In this document: one piece after another, positions 17,722 through 26,039 of the stretch | How the letters are laid out: the number at the start of each line of letters is the position of its first letter | Numbering within the stretch: the first letter of the stretch is position 1 | Origin: Glutamicibacter uratoxydans | GTDB taxonomy: Bacteria > Actinomycetota > Actinomycetes > Actinomycetales > Micrococcaceae | Assembly (NCBI RefSeq): GCF_006539925.1 | Contig: NZ_BJNY01000009.1 | Coordinates: 1-64,000 of the forward strand | Direction: 5' to 3' | DNA length: 64,000 nucleotides | The notes under the pieces: model-generated | What the model saw: the letters and a program-made list of their open reading frames with translations, nothing else | What the model was told of the DNA's origin: nothing | Database searches by the model: none | Translations under genes and position numbers: made by a program

Positions 17722-18792
17722 GTGCTTGTTGCAGATTCCATCTCATTCCAGGGCCGCCATAGCGAACTGGTTCCCCCTACTTCCCTTTCCGTCGCGCCCG
17801 GAGAAATGCTGCTGATTGTCGGCGAACCGCAGATCGGCCGCACCGCGATGGCCTTGATGCTTTCAGGGCGCATGAAGCCGAAGTCGGGCACCGTCACCTG
17901 GAACGGGCATAGCAGCATGGGCAGGCTGCGCAAGGTCAGCGCAGTGGTGGATTCCCCGAATATCAACGAGCCCGAAGCCCACTTGAAGATCCGCGACATT
18001 GTCAGCGAAGATCTTTCGCTGATCCCTTCTCCTCCCTGGCGCAAGCCGAACCCCAAGAAGTGGATGCAGGACCACGGCTTCAGCGACATCGCGCACGAAT
18101 GGACCGACGCCGTCGAGCCGGTGCGCATGACCGAAATGCTCACCCAGCTGGCGGCTGAAAACCGGCAGACCAAGCTGCTGGTCGTCGATTCGCCGGACCG
18201 GCACCAAGAAGACGACGAAGGATGGCTGCGCAACCTCGAGCGCTTCGCCCTTGACGAACGCCAGTTCGCCGTCATCGCGCTGGTTGGCCGCCCGCCAGCG
18301 GAATGGGAAGGCCCCATCATGTATTTGGGCGAGCAGGCGCAAGCCACGGAGCTGGACGAACAGCAGCCTGAAGAGGAACCGCAGACCACCAGCCAGCCGG
18401 CGCTGCCGCTGGCCGAGGAAACTGCCCAGGCACCGGCCCAAGAATCCGCTGCGGATATCGGCAATCAGGATGCTGAGCAGCCGGCGGCAGCCGAGCCGCT
18501 GGAAGAACAGCTGGACGCCGATCCCCAGGAGCCAGCCGTACAGGCCCCGGCAGCACAGGCACCTGCCGCATCGGCTGACGAAGCACCGGAAAGCGAAGCG
18601 CCCGCGGCGCCCGAAGCAAAGCCCGGTCCTGTTCCCGCGGCCTCCCCCGGAGCCGAAACTCAAACCTCACCCGAAGCTCAAGCCGACGCCGGCCTCCAGG
18701 CCGAGCCAGCCGCTGATGAAACTGCCGGCAAGGACGCTGGCACGCAGGCAGCAAGCACAGAAACCGCCGATCGAAGCGAACCGAAGGACTGA
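17722..18792 (+). CDS. Degenerate ABC-type ATPase with acidic Ala/Pro/Glu-rich tail
   Basis: 356 residues from GTG 17722. Residues 1-205 look like an ABC nucleotide-binding domain (SLSVAPGEMLLIVGEPQIGRTAMALMLSGRMKPKSGTVTWNG is split here for length: SLSVAPGEMLLIVG, EPQIGRTAMAL, KPKSGTVTWNG). The Walker A Lys is replaced by Arg (GEPQIGRT), no LSGGQ signature is present, and the Walker B-like LLVVDSPDR lacks the catalytic Glu. Residues 207-356 are a low-complexity tail of Ala, Pro, Glu and Gln. No Shine-Dalgarno is visible and the operator ends 7 bases upstream, so the mRNA may be leaderless. It is followed 2 bases later by the YhgE/Pip gene. Probably a non-hydrolysing partner of that membrane protein. 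Confidence 0.8.
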   Translation: MLVADSISFQGRHSELVPPTSLSVAPGEMLLIVGEPQIGRTAMALMLSGRMKPKSGTVTWNGHSSMGRLRKVSAVVDSPNINEPEAHLKIRDIVSEDLSLIPSPPWRKPNPKKWMQDHGFSDIAHEWTDAVEPVRMTEMLTQLAAENRQTKLLVVDSPDRHQEDDEGWLRNLERFALDERQFAVIALVGRPPAEWEGPIMYLGEQAQATELDEQQPEEEPQTTSQPALPLAEETAQAPAQESAADIGNQDAEQPAAAEPLEEQLDADPQEPAVQAPAAQAPAASADEAPESEAPAAPEAKPGPVPAASPGAETQTSPEAQADAGLQAEPAADETAGKDAGTQAASTETADRSEPKD

Positions 18793-18794
18793 AG

Positions 18795-21125
18795 ATGACG
18801 ACCTTGCGTCTGGCTCTTTCAGAGCTCAAGCGCATGAGCCGCGGCACCCTGCCAAAGCTCGCGCTCATTGCCATTACCCTGGTGCCGCTGCTCTACGGCG
18901 CCCTGTACCTCTACGCCAACTGGGATCCCCAGTCCAACCTGAACAACGTCACCGCCGCAGTGGTCAACCTCGATGAAGGCGCCACCGTGGACAAGGAATT
19001 CAAGCAGGTCGGCAACGATGTGGTCGACTCCCTGGAGGAGGACGGCACCTTCGGCTGGGCCCACCTGGACACCAAGGCGGAGGCGGAAGATGCCGTGGCC
19101 AGCGGCAAGTACGCCTTCGCCCTGATCCTGCCCAAGGACTTCACCGCCGCGCTGACCTCGCCGGCGGAGCTCAAGGACGCCAAGCAGGCGAATATGGAGC
19201 TGCTGACCAATGACGCGAACAACTTCATGGTGGGCAATTTCGCCAAGACCCTGAGCAACGAGGTCCGCACCTCGGTGGCCAAGGAAGTGGGCACCGAAAC
19301 AGCTTCCGGCATGATCGCCGGATTCGTCGAGATCCACGGCTCCATGGGCAAGGCCGCCGACGGCGCAGAACAGCTCTACGACGGCACCATCTCGCTGGGC
19401 GACGGCGTAGTCAGCCTGGCCGACGGCACCACCAAGCTGGTGGACGGCAGCGCTGACCTCTCCGACGGCGCTGGCCAGCTCAAGACCGGCACCTCGGAGC
19501 TCTCCAAGGGCCTGAATTCCCTGGTGGACGGCCAGAAGCAGCTCTCCAGCGGCGCAGACCAGCTGGCCAAGGGATCCAAAGACCTCTCAAAGGGCGCCGG
19601 GGACCTGTCCAAGGGTCTGAACACCCTTGAATCCAAGACCGCCACCCTGCCCAAGTCGGTCTCCCAGCTCAACGACGGCGCCAAGAGCGCCAAGGCCGCG
19701 GCGGACAAGCTGGCCGCCGGTTCCAAGCAGGTGGCCGACGGCAACGTGAAGCTCTCCAACACGGCAGACGACGCGATCGGCGTGATCGACAACCTGCAGG
19801 CAGATGCCGAGTCCCGCATGGACGAGGTCAAGACCGCCATGGATGAGAACCTGGACCAGCTCGTCGCCCAGGGAGTGCTGACCAAGGAGCAGGCCTCCGC
19901 CATCCGCAAGGACGTGAACAGCGCCGTCAAGAACTCCAGCGTCTCCAAGAGCGTGCAGGCCGAGGCAAAGAAGATCCGCAATGAACTGGGCACCGTCCAG
20001 TCAAGCCTGAACCAGCTGGCCGACGGCTCGGTGCAGGTAGCCGACGGCAACAAGCAGCTGGCAGCCGGCCTGGGAACCCTCTCCCAGGGCACCGGGCAGC
20101 TGAACGCTGCGGTGCCAGCGCTGCGCGAAGGCATCGTTGCGGCCGCAGACGGCGGCGGCAAGCTGGCCGACGGCTCCAAGACCCTGGCCTCCGGCGCTTC
20201 GACGCTGGCCGAGGGCCAGAAGGCCGCCCTGGACGGCGCCAAGCAGGCGGCCGCCGGCGCCAAGAAGCTTGACACCGGCGCTGGCGCACTGGTGGACGGC
20301 TCCGGCCAGCTGCACGACGGGCTGACCCAGCTGTCGGACGGCGTGGGCGAACTGTCCAAGGGCGCCGACAAGCTGCAGGACGGCTCCGGCGAGCTGTCCA
20401 CCGGCCTGAAGGAGGGCGTGGACGAGGTCCCGTCGCCGGATAAGAAGACCAGCGAAAAGCTCTCCGACGTGATCGGCGACCCGGTGGCAGTCAACCAGGT
20501 CAAGCAGGCCGAGGCGCACGCCTACGGCGAAGGCCTTGCACCGTTCTTCATGACCCTGGCGACCTTCATCGGCATCCTGATCCTCACCCAGGTGATGCGC
20601 CCGATTACCAACCGCGCCCTGGCCTCCAACGGCGTGAACTGGAAGATCGCGATCGGCGGCTGGCTGCCCTTCGCCTTCCTGGCGATGATCCAGACCAGCC
20701 TGCTGTTCGCGGTGGTGCACTTCGGCCTGGGCCTGACCACCGCGCACCCATGGCTGACCTGGGGGCTGTTCCTGCTCGCGGCATTGTGCTTCAGCGCGCT
20801 GATCCAGGGCATCTACGCCCTGCTGGGCACCGCCGGCAAGTTCGTGGTGCTAGTGCTGATGGTGCTGCAGCTGGTCACCGCCGGCGGCACCTTCCCCTGG
20901 GAGACGCTGCCGCAGCCGCTGCACATCCTGCACCAGATCCTGCCGATGAGCTCCGTGGTGGATGCCATGCGCCACCTGATGTACGGGGCCGAGCTGTCGG
21001 TGCTCTCCAGCACCGGAGCCGTGCTGATCGGCTACACGCTGCTGGGTCTGCTCTTCAGCTTCCTGGCGGTGCGCAAGCACAAGGTCTGGAACCTCAAGTC
21101 CCTGCAGCCGGAGCTGGGAGAATGA
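18795..21125 (+). CDS. YhgE/Pip-family ABC-2-like membrane protein
   Basis: 776 residues. One membrane helix near 15-38 (LPKLALIAITLVPLLYGALYLYANW), then a large extracytoplasmic region, then about five helices from 590 to the end. This is the topology of YhgE/Pip (phage infection protein) and ABC-2 permeases. The external region from about 185 to 555 is built of seven-residue repeats of the type LxDGxxx/LxxGxxx (LYDGTISLGDGVVSLADGTT and many more), predicting a long coiled or beta-helical stalk, interrupted by a charged helical insert near 320-395. Encoded between a degenerate ATPase and TetR, it probably forms an exporter-like complex. The substrate is unknown. Confidence 0.88.
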   Translation: MTTLRLALSELKRMSRGTLPKLALIAITLVPLLYGALYLYANWDPQSNLNNVTAAVVNLDEGATVDKEFKQVGNDVVDSLEEDGTFGWAHLDTKAEAEDAVASGKYAFALILPKDFTAALTSPAELKDAKQANMELLTNDANNFMVGNFAKTLSNEVRTSVAKEVGTETASGMIAGFVEIHGSMGKAADGAEQLYDGTISLGDGVVSLADGTTKLVDGSADLSDGAGQLKTGTSELSKGLNSLVDGQKQLSSGADQLAKGSKDLSKGAGDLSKGLNTLESKTATLPKSVSQLNDGAKSAKAAADKLAAGSKQVADGNVKLSNTADDAIGVIDNLQADAESRMDEVKTAMDENLDQLVAQGVLTKEQASAIRKDVNSAVKNSSVSKSVQAEAKKIRNELGTVQSSLNQLADGSVQVADGNKQLAAGLGTLSQGTGQLNAAVPALREGIVAAADGGGKLADGSKTLASGASTLAEGQKAALDGAKQAAAGAKKLDTGAGALVDGSGQLHDGLTQLSDGVGELSKGADKLQDGSGELSTGLKEGVDEVPSPDKKTSEKLSDVIGDPVAVNQVKQAEAHAYGEGLAPFFMTLATFIGILILTQVMRPITNRALASNGVNWKIAIGGWLPFAFLAMIQTSLLFAVVHFGLGLTTAHPWLTWGLFLLAALCFSALIQGIYALLGTAGKFVVLVLMVLQLVTAGGTFPWETLPQPLHILHQILPMSSVVDAMRHLMYGAELSVLSSTGAVLIGYTLLGLLFSFLAVRKHKVWNLKSLQPELGE

Positions 21126-21742
21126 CAACGAATCCCAGCACCCGACCGCGGGTGCGCGCCACAGCCTCCAAGGAGCGCCTCTTCGAAGCCTCCATGCACC
21201 TGCTCGGATCCCGCTCCCCGGATGCGGTGTCGGTGGATGAGATCGCCGCCGCGGCCGGGGTGTCCAAGGGCACCGTGTACTACAACTTCGGGTCCAAGGA
21301 AGAGCTGGTCAGCCAGATCCTGTCCTTCGGCGCCCAGAAGCTGCTGAACGAGCTGGGCACTGCGGCGAAGGACGCCGACGCCTATGTGGCGCTCAAGCGC
21401 ATGTGCGAAGTCGCCATGGACTTCGTGGCCACCTACCCGTCCTTCGCCCAGCTCTGGCTGCAGAACCAGCTCTGGGCCCAGCAGGACGAGCCGGGCCAGT
21501 TCCTCTCCCTGCACGCGCAGATCACCGACCTGATCATCCAGGTCTTCGACCGGCTGGTGGTGCTCGACGAGGCGGAGAAGCTGCCGCTGGCCGCCGCGCT
21601 CTTCGGGGCAGCCATGTTCACCTCGCGGCTGCGCACCGCGGGGCGCACGGCGCTGGGCCGCGACCAGACGGTGCTCGCGGTGATGAGCGCCGTGGACGGG
21701 ATGCTGGCAACTCACCGCAGGGTCGGCTCCGCCTCCAGCTGA
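21122..21742 (+). CDS. TetR-family regulator of the YhgE operon
   Basis: 206 residues. ATG 21122 overlaps the stop of the membrane protein gene (ATGA). The N-terminal helix-turn-helix is clear (ATASKERLFEASMHLLG, VSVDEIAAAAGVSKGTVYYNF near 38-58), followed by a helical ligand-binding domain. As the last gene of the operon and next to no other palindrome, it most likely represses from the 34-bp site at 17681-17714. Its 3' end overlaps the convergent ABC gene by 31 bases. Confidence 0.92.
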   Translation: MTTNPSTRPRVRATASKERLFEASMHLLGSRSPDAVSVDEIAAAAGVSKGTVYYNFGSKEELVSQILSFGAQKLLNELGTAAKDADAYVALKRMCEVAMDFVATYPSFAQLWLQNQLWAQQDEPGQFLSLHAQITDLIIQVFDRLVVLDEAEKLPLAAALFGAAMFTSRLRTAGRTALGRDQTVLAVMSAVDGMLATHRRVGSASS

Positions 21743-23331
21743 GCGTTGAACTCCCAGCTGGCGGTGGGCTCAAGACCCGGCAGCGCGCCGCGCGGGAAGC
21801 AGATGACGCCCGGGTAGTCCCGCAGCCTGCGCAGCAGCCGCTCATAGCGCCCTGCCGGGAGCTTGGCCGTCGTGCGGTCCACCACCAGTAGCGCCGGAGT
21901 GCCCAGTAGCGCCCTGGCTGTCAGCAGCGCAGCGCGCTGGCCGAAGTCCAGCGGCTCTCCCCCGCGGCGCAGCTGGGTCCGTCCGCCCTGCGGCAGCGAC
22001 TCCAGATCCAGCCCGCACTGTGCCGCCAGCTTGGCCGCCGTGCGCTGCGAGGTAGAAGGGTGCCGGTAGCGCAGGGCGCGCAGCACCGGCCCGCGCTCCA
22101 CCGCCATTGCTTCAAGCACCGCGCCGATCTTTGCGCGCCGCTCGGTTTCCGGCAGCGTGGAAGCCGGCACGCCATCGATCCTCAGCCGGCCGGCGCCGCC
22201 AGCCCCCGCGCACCCTGTGGCAAGCTGCGCCGCCAAGTCGGCTACTTCGCGCTCGGGGCCCACCAGTTCAACCCTGGACCCTGCAGTCCAGCAGGCCTGC
22301 GGCCAGAGCCCCGAGCCTCCAGGCAGCTGCTCCACCTGCACCCCATGGGCACCGGCGGCAGCCTCCTGCGACCCAGAAGCTGAGGCAGTTGCCTGCTCCT
22401 CGCTCCAGATCCGGCTCTGCTGCAGCAGCGGGGCAAGAATCCTGGCCCCTGCCTTGAAGTTCTGCCGGTACTCCACCGCCTTGCCCCATTCGCCAAGGGC
22501 CGCGGTGCAGATGCCCATCAGCGTCAAGGCTGTAGCGATCTGCGGGGCCGGAAGCTGCTGGTGCGCCGCGGCGGCGATCACCAGCACCGTGCCCAGCAGC
22601 GGCACCGCCAGTGCACAGGCGCGCAGGGCCGCCGCATAGCGGGCACGGGCAATGGCAGCTTGGATCATCGCCTCGGATTTCTGCTCGATCCTGCGCACCT
22701 CGCGCCCCACGCCACCTCCGGCCCGGATGGAGCCGGCGGCCAGCACGGTGTCTGCCAGGTGTCCTGCCAGTGCGCCGCGCTGCCTGCGCAGGCTGCGCGC
22801 GGTGCGGAAGGTGCCGGCGGCCAGCACCGCCAGCGCCGCCGCTTCAACCATCATGCTCAGCACCATCGCCCCGGCCAGCAGGGGGTTCAGCAGCCACAGC
22901 CCCAGGCCGCAGGCAAGCAGCAGCGGGGCCGCTGCCAGCAGCGGCACCAGCCCCTGGGTTACCCAGTTGCGGATCGAGGACAGGTCGTTGCTCGAGCGCG
23001 CCGCGGTGATGCCCACCGACGGGGCGCGTTCGCTGAGCAGCGCATGGGTCATCAACCCCACGCGCAGCTGCGCCACATAGTGCTGGCCCAGCTTCTCCGC
23101 CAGCACCCGCTCAGCGTACTTCGTGGCGAAGAAGCATCCGATCAGGGCCAGCAGCACCCACAGCAAGCCTGTGGCCAGCCCGGAGGCAAGCCTGCCCACC
23201 AGCCAGCCGATGGCCACCGAACACAGCCCGGCGGCCATGCCCAGCCCGATCAAGCCCAGCAGCATACCGCGGCGCCCATGGCCCGCCAGCTTTGGCAGGC
23301 TGGGCTGCGCCGGCTCAGTTGCCGCACCCAT
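21712..23331 (-). CDS. ABC exporter-like protein with degenerate nucleotide-binding domain
   Basis: 539 residues. Five to six hydrophobic segments in residues 1-290 (GMLLGLIGLGMAAGLCSVAIG, LLWVLLALIGCFFATKYAE, LVPLLAAAPLLLACGLGLW) match the fold of a type IV ABC exporter or CydC-like subunit. The C-terminal half retains the order of an ATPase but not its chemistry: the Walker A position reads VELVGPEREVADLAA with no GKS/T, the signature reads EPLDFGQRAALLTARALLG rather than LSGGQ, and Walker B is ALLVVDRTTAKL without Glu. It probably does not hydrolyse ATP alone. It lies 9 bases downstream of the P-loop gene and is presumably co-transcribed. No intact partner ATPase is adjacent. Confidence 0.8.
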   Translation of the reverse strand: MGAATEPAQPSLPKLAGHGRRGMLLGLIGLGMAAGLCSVAIGWLVGRLASGLATGLLWVLLALIGCFFATKYAERVLAEKLGQHYVAQLRVGLMTHALLSERAPSVGITAARSSNDLSSIRNWVTQGLVPLLAAAPLLLACGLGLWLLNPLLAGAMVLSMMVEAAALAVLAAGTFRTARSLRRQRGALAGHLADTVLAAGSIRAGGGVGREVRRIEQKSEAMIQAAIARARYAAALRACALAVPLLGTVLVIAAAAHQQLPAPQIATALTLMGICTAALGEWGKAVEYRQNFKAGARILAPLLQQSRIWSEEQATASASGSQEAAAGAHGVQVEQLPGGSGLWPQACWTAGSRVELVGPEREVADLAAQLATGCAGAGGAGRLRIDGVPASTLPETERRAKIGAVLEAMAVERGPVLRALRYRHPSTSQRTAAKLAAQCGLDLESLPQGGRTQLRRGGEPLDFGQRAALLTARALLGTPALLVVDRTTAKLPAGRYERLLRRLRDYPGVICFPRGALPGLEPTASWEFNAQLEAEPTLR

Positions 23332-23340
23332 GCCTGGGCC

Positions 23341-24468
23341 CTAGGCCTGCGGCAGCAGGCTCAGCGCGGTGTCCGCCTCACACAGGTCATAGGTGCTGAT
23401 GACCTGGGTGCGAAGCTGGCCTCGGGCCTCGCGCAGGGACAGCGGGGAGGCGGTCAGAATGCCGCTGACTGCTGCAAGATCCAGTCCCGCGTTCAGCAGG
23501 ATCTGTTCACCTGCCACGGCGCCCAGCGCGTCCTGGGCGCTGAACAGCACCCTGTCGACGTACTGGTTGAAGATCGGATCGTTGAGCAGCCGTCCAGTTT
23601 CTCCCTGGAACAGGCCGTCGGCAATCTCGATGACCACTACCTGGGCGCCAGTGGCGCTCTGCTCCTGGATCATCGACACCAGCATCTGCCGGATGGTCTC
23701 GTACTCCAGGCGGTAGGTCGTGGGATATCCAAAGTCGGTAAAGTCTCGGACGCTGACGGCTCCAGCGTCTTCGAAGAGGTCCGGGTCGTTGCCTGCGCCG
23801 GTTCCGGTGGCCTTTCCGGCCGCGACGTCAAGGCCGGCGTTGGTCAGGCCATTGACAAGGCAGGCCAGGGTGGTGGTCTTTCCGGAGTTCATGGACGTGC
23901 CCAGCACCGCAATCACCGGCGGGCGCACCGAGCCCTGGGCCGCGGTCGCCTGGGCGGAAAGCTTCTCGATGGACAGCGGCGCATAGTCGCCCAGGTTCAC
24001 CACCTGGTTGTTCCGCATCAGCAGCCCCAGCGGCGCAATCTGCGTGGCCTGGTCGATGGAGTCGTGCTGCTCTTCCACCGAACTGGCCAGACCGCCTCCG
24101 GCCGCCAGCTGGCAGGGGCCGAGGTCCTGCGGCACATGGGCCAGGAATTGGTCCGGCGCGTAGCGGTTGCCGTAGGCCACCATGATCTTCTGTCCCGGGA
24201 ACATCCGCTGGCGCCGGGAATGCACCGACTGCAGCTTGGTGTGCTTGCCGAGTTCGACGACTCGGGCGATCACCACATCGCCTGCCTGCGGCACCATTCC
24301 AGGGGCTTTGACGATGCTGAATTCTTGCGGTGCTTCGCGCAGGGCAGCGTCAACGAAACGGGTGGTGTATGCGGTGCGCAGCCGCGAGACTGCCTTGGCG
24401 TCTAGGCGCTGAAAGAATGCTTCTTCATCAAACTGGGTGCGCGGAAATTCATTGGTGATGACTGCCAT
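23341..24468 (-). CDS. P-loop NTPase with N-terminal beta-domain (DUF1611-like)
   Basis: 375 residues. Residues 60-110 form a beta-rich domain (GDVVIARVVELGKHTKLQ, then MFPGQKIMVAYGNRYAPDQF). From about 183 a P-loop NTPase begins: VIAVLGTSMNSGKTTT (Walker A, 186-200), then VVVIEIADGLFQGETGRLL near 277-294 with a Walker B-like acidic segment, recalling dethiobiotin-synthetase-like or DUF1611 C-terminal domains. Cytoplasmic, no signal peptide. Function unknown; the family assignment is tentative. It is the first gene of an operon with the degenerate ABC protein. Its leader contains two similar hairpins. Ribosome-binding site AAGGAAAA precedes ATG 24468. Confidence 0.75.
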   Translation of the reverse strand: MAVITNEFPRTQFDEEAFFQRLDAKAVSRLRTAYTTRFVDAALREAPQEFSIVKAPGMVPQAGDVVIARVVELGKHTKLQSVHSRRQRMFPGQKIMVAYGNRYAPDQFLAHVPQDLGPCQLAAGGGLASSVEEQHDSIDQATQIAPLGLLMRNNQVVNLGDYAPLSIEKLSAQATAAQGSVRPPVIAVLGTSMNSGKTTTLACLVNGLTNAGLDVAAGKATGTGAGNDPDLFEDAGAVSVRDFTDFGYPTTYRLEYETIRQMLVSMIQEQSATGAQVVVIEIADGLFQGETGRLLNDPIFNQYVDRVLFSAQDALGAVAGEQILLNAGLDLAAVSGILTASPLSLREARGQLRTQVISTYDLCEADTALSLLPQA

Positions 24469-24522
24469 TGGTCATTTTCCTTAGGTGTGTGTCCTTGATG
24501 GACTAAACAGGATCTGCACGAA

Positions 24523-24609
24523 TTCTGCCGGGCCTCGGCTCACCCCAGTCTCTCTTGACCGGCAGAAGACAGCAGCTGGCTTCCGGCACCCCAATGACTC
24601 TTGCCGGAA
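24523..24609 (-). promoter_or_regulatory. Tandem hairpins with a shared loop sequence in the P-loop/ABC operon leader
   Basis: Read on the minus strand, two stem-loops occur in series. The first (24609-24581) has stem TTCCGGC/GCCGGAA. The second (24567-24523) has stem TTCTGCCGG/CCGGCAGAA. Both loops carry nearly the same 17-base sequence: CAAGAGTCATTGGGGTG and CAAGAGAGACTGGGGTG (14 of 17 identical). The second hairpin ends about 55 bases before the start codon at 24468. A TATTAT sequence just upstream could be a -10 box giving a leader of roughly 155 bases. It may be a structured RNA regulator or a pair of protein-binding sites. I do not recognise a known riboswitch class. Confidence 0.6.
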
Positions 24610-24646
24610 ACTTTTGTCGGTTGACAATCACATAATAAGGCCTGAA

Positions 24647-25171
24647 TCAGGGCCTTGGTACAACGAAATGCGTTATGTTGCAGTCCCTTGAGTCAAGATG
24701 CGAATACGGATGCGCCGTTTCGAGCACCGTGGTGCCCAGGGTGGGATAGTTCATCGCCAGCTCATAGACCGATTCTTCGTCCGACTGCGCGCTGGCAAGG
24801 CGCAGCGCCAGCTCCTGCAGCACCGGCTGGTGGCCGATGACCAGCAGCGTGCTGACCGTATCCGGCACCTCATTGATGATCGAACACAGTGCGGAGGTTC
24901 CTGCCGAATACATCCGGGAGTCGATGTAGGGAGTTGGCCCCTTCTCGCCCAGCTCGGACAGCACCCAGGCACAGGTTGAACGGGTGCGCAGCGCGTCGGA
25001 GCAGATGATGTAGTCCGGGATCAGGTTGTTTTCCACCAGCCAGGCCCCGGCTGCCGGCGCCTCGCGATTACCGCGGGCGGCCAGCGGCCGCTCATGATCG
25101 GCGACTCCCAGCGGGTAGTCGGCCTTTGCGTGGCGCATCAGGATCAGGCGGCGGGACTGGATCGGATTCAT
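24647..25171 (-). CDS. SixA-like histidine phosphatase
   Basis: 174 residues. The phosphohistidine signature LILMRHAKADY is near residue 9, the second catalytic arginine region CSDALRTRSTC near 58, and the late histidine LLVIGHQPVLQEL near 110: the RHG histidine phosphatase superfamily, SixA branch. By family it removes phosphate from phosphohistidine proteins or small phosphate esters in the cytoplasm; the true substrate here is not known. The stop lies in a short inverted repeat (24637-24656). It is monocistronic, with an opposing terminator behind it at 25186. Confidence 0.85.
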   Translation of the reverse strand: MNPIQSRRLILMRHAKADYPLGVADHERPLAARGNREAPAAGAWLVENNLIPDYIICSDALRTRSTCAWVLSELGEKGPTPYIDSRMYSAGTSALCSIINEVPDTVSTLLVIGHQPVLQELALRLASAQSDEESVYELAMNYPTLGTTVLETAHPYSHLDSRDCNITHFVVPRP

Positions 25172-25185
25172 ATCTCCAGCTTAAA

Positions 25186-25229
25186 GCAGTATCGGCAGCC
25201 AAACCCAAAGGTTTGGCTGCCGATACTGC
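25186..25229 (-). terminator. Terminator of the winged-helix regulator gene
   Basis: A 20-bp perfect stem (25186-25205 with 25210-25229) around a 4-base loop. It lies downstream of the minus-strand stop at 25254 and before the sixA start. Confidence 0.88.
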
Positions 25230-25253
25230 AGCGCTGCGGTGATGCAGCTGAAG

Positions 25254-26039
25254 TTAGATCGAGTATTCCGGTGCGGCCCAGACGACTACTTCTGGGTGCT
25301 CGTAGAAGCGGTAGCCCTGGCCGCGCACGGTGCGCACGGTGTTGGCAAGGCGGCCCAGCTTGGAGCGCAGGCGGCGGATGTGCACGTCGATGGTGCGCTC
25401 GTTCGGCACTTCATCGGCATTGCGCCACAGGTTCTCCAGCAGTTCTTCACGGCCTACGGTGCGGGTGCCGTTCTCCACGAGGAAGTTCAGCAGCTCGAAC
25501 TCCTTGAAGGTCAGGTTCAGGGTTTCGCCATCCAGGTAGACCTCGCGGCGCGACAGGTCAATCAGCACGCCGGAAGGGCGCGGGGTGTTTGGACGAGCCT
25601 CAGCGCGGGGGCGGCGCGACAGGGTTGGGTCGCCCAAAGCCTGGCGGACAACGTCAATAGGCTCGCCCTGGGCGCTGGTTGGAGCCAGCGCTACAGCCGC
25701 ATGGGTCTGGGCCTGCGGCGACAGGGTAGCCAGGAATGCGCGCACCTGGGTAGCCAGCTTGCCGAGCGACGTGCCCTGCGCCTGGGCGGCGGTTTCGTCA
25801 AGACCTACATACAGCACGAAGCCGCGTGCCGAGGCGTCTGCGCTCTGCGCGCCTGCGGACTGGACGGGGGCAGCAGTCGGCTGATGCATGGATTCACGAG
25901 ATTCATGAACGTTGGAAACCGCGCGCAGTGGGCGATAGCCCGCTGGGGCATAGTTGCCAGTAGCAGCACGCTGTGCTGCAGCTGCTCGGTTCTGAGCGTT
26001 GCGAATTGAAACGTGGACGTATCCGGATCCTGCCGACAT
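25254..26039 (-). CDS. OmpR-type winged-helix regulator without a receiver domain
   Basis: 261 residues from ATG 26039, chosen because GAGGA is well spaced; an upstream Met lacks one. Residues 1-75 are Ala/Gln-rich and probably disordered. About 75-140 form a small alpha/beta domain (GFVLYVGLDETAAQAQG, AQTHAAVALAPT), not a receiver with the usual Asp triad. The C-terminal 95 residues are a standard OmpR/PhoB DNA-binding domain (VYLDGETLNLTFKEFELLNF, GREELLENLW, TIDVHIRRLRSKLG, TVRGQGYRFYE). It must be controlled by something other than aspartate phosphorylation. No cognate kinase is adjacent; the RR/HK pair at 26660 is divergent and complete by itself. Confidence 0.88.
   Translation of the reverse strand: MSAGSGYVHVSIRNAQNRAAAAQRAATGNYAPAGYRPLRAVSNVHESRESMHQPTAAPVQSAGAQSADASARGFVLYVGLDETAAQAQGTSLGKLATQVRAFLATLSPQAQTHAAVALAPTSAQGEPIDVVRQALGDPTLSRRPRAEARPNTPRPSGVLIDLSRREVYLDGETLNLTFKEFELLNFLVENGTRTVGREELLENLWRNADEVPNERTIDVHIRRLRSKLGRLANTVRTVRGQGYRFYEHPEVVVWAAPEYSI

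Noticed and set aside
18795-21125. Seven-residue LxDGxxx repeats taken for a DNA satellite or CRISPR-like array
   Set aside because: The periodicity is at the protein level within an intact membrane protein; no regular repeat-spacer DNA pattern is present. No CRISPR array was seen anywhere in the window.
22561-24405. 614-codon plus-strand frame across two minus-strand genes
   Set aside because: His/Gln/Gly-rich antisense translation spanning a gene boundary; the minus-strand genes are well supported.
24637-24656. AAGGCC...GGCCTT inverted repeat at the sixA stop as a strong terminator
   Set aside because: The stem is only 6-9 bp and has no U tract on the minus strand; it is noted only as a weak hairpin.
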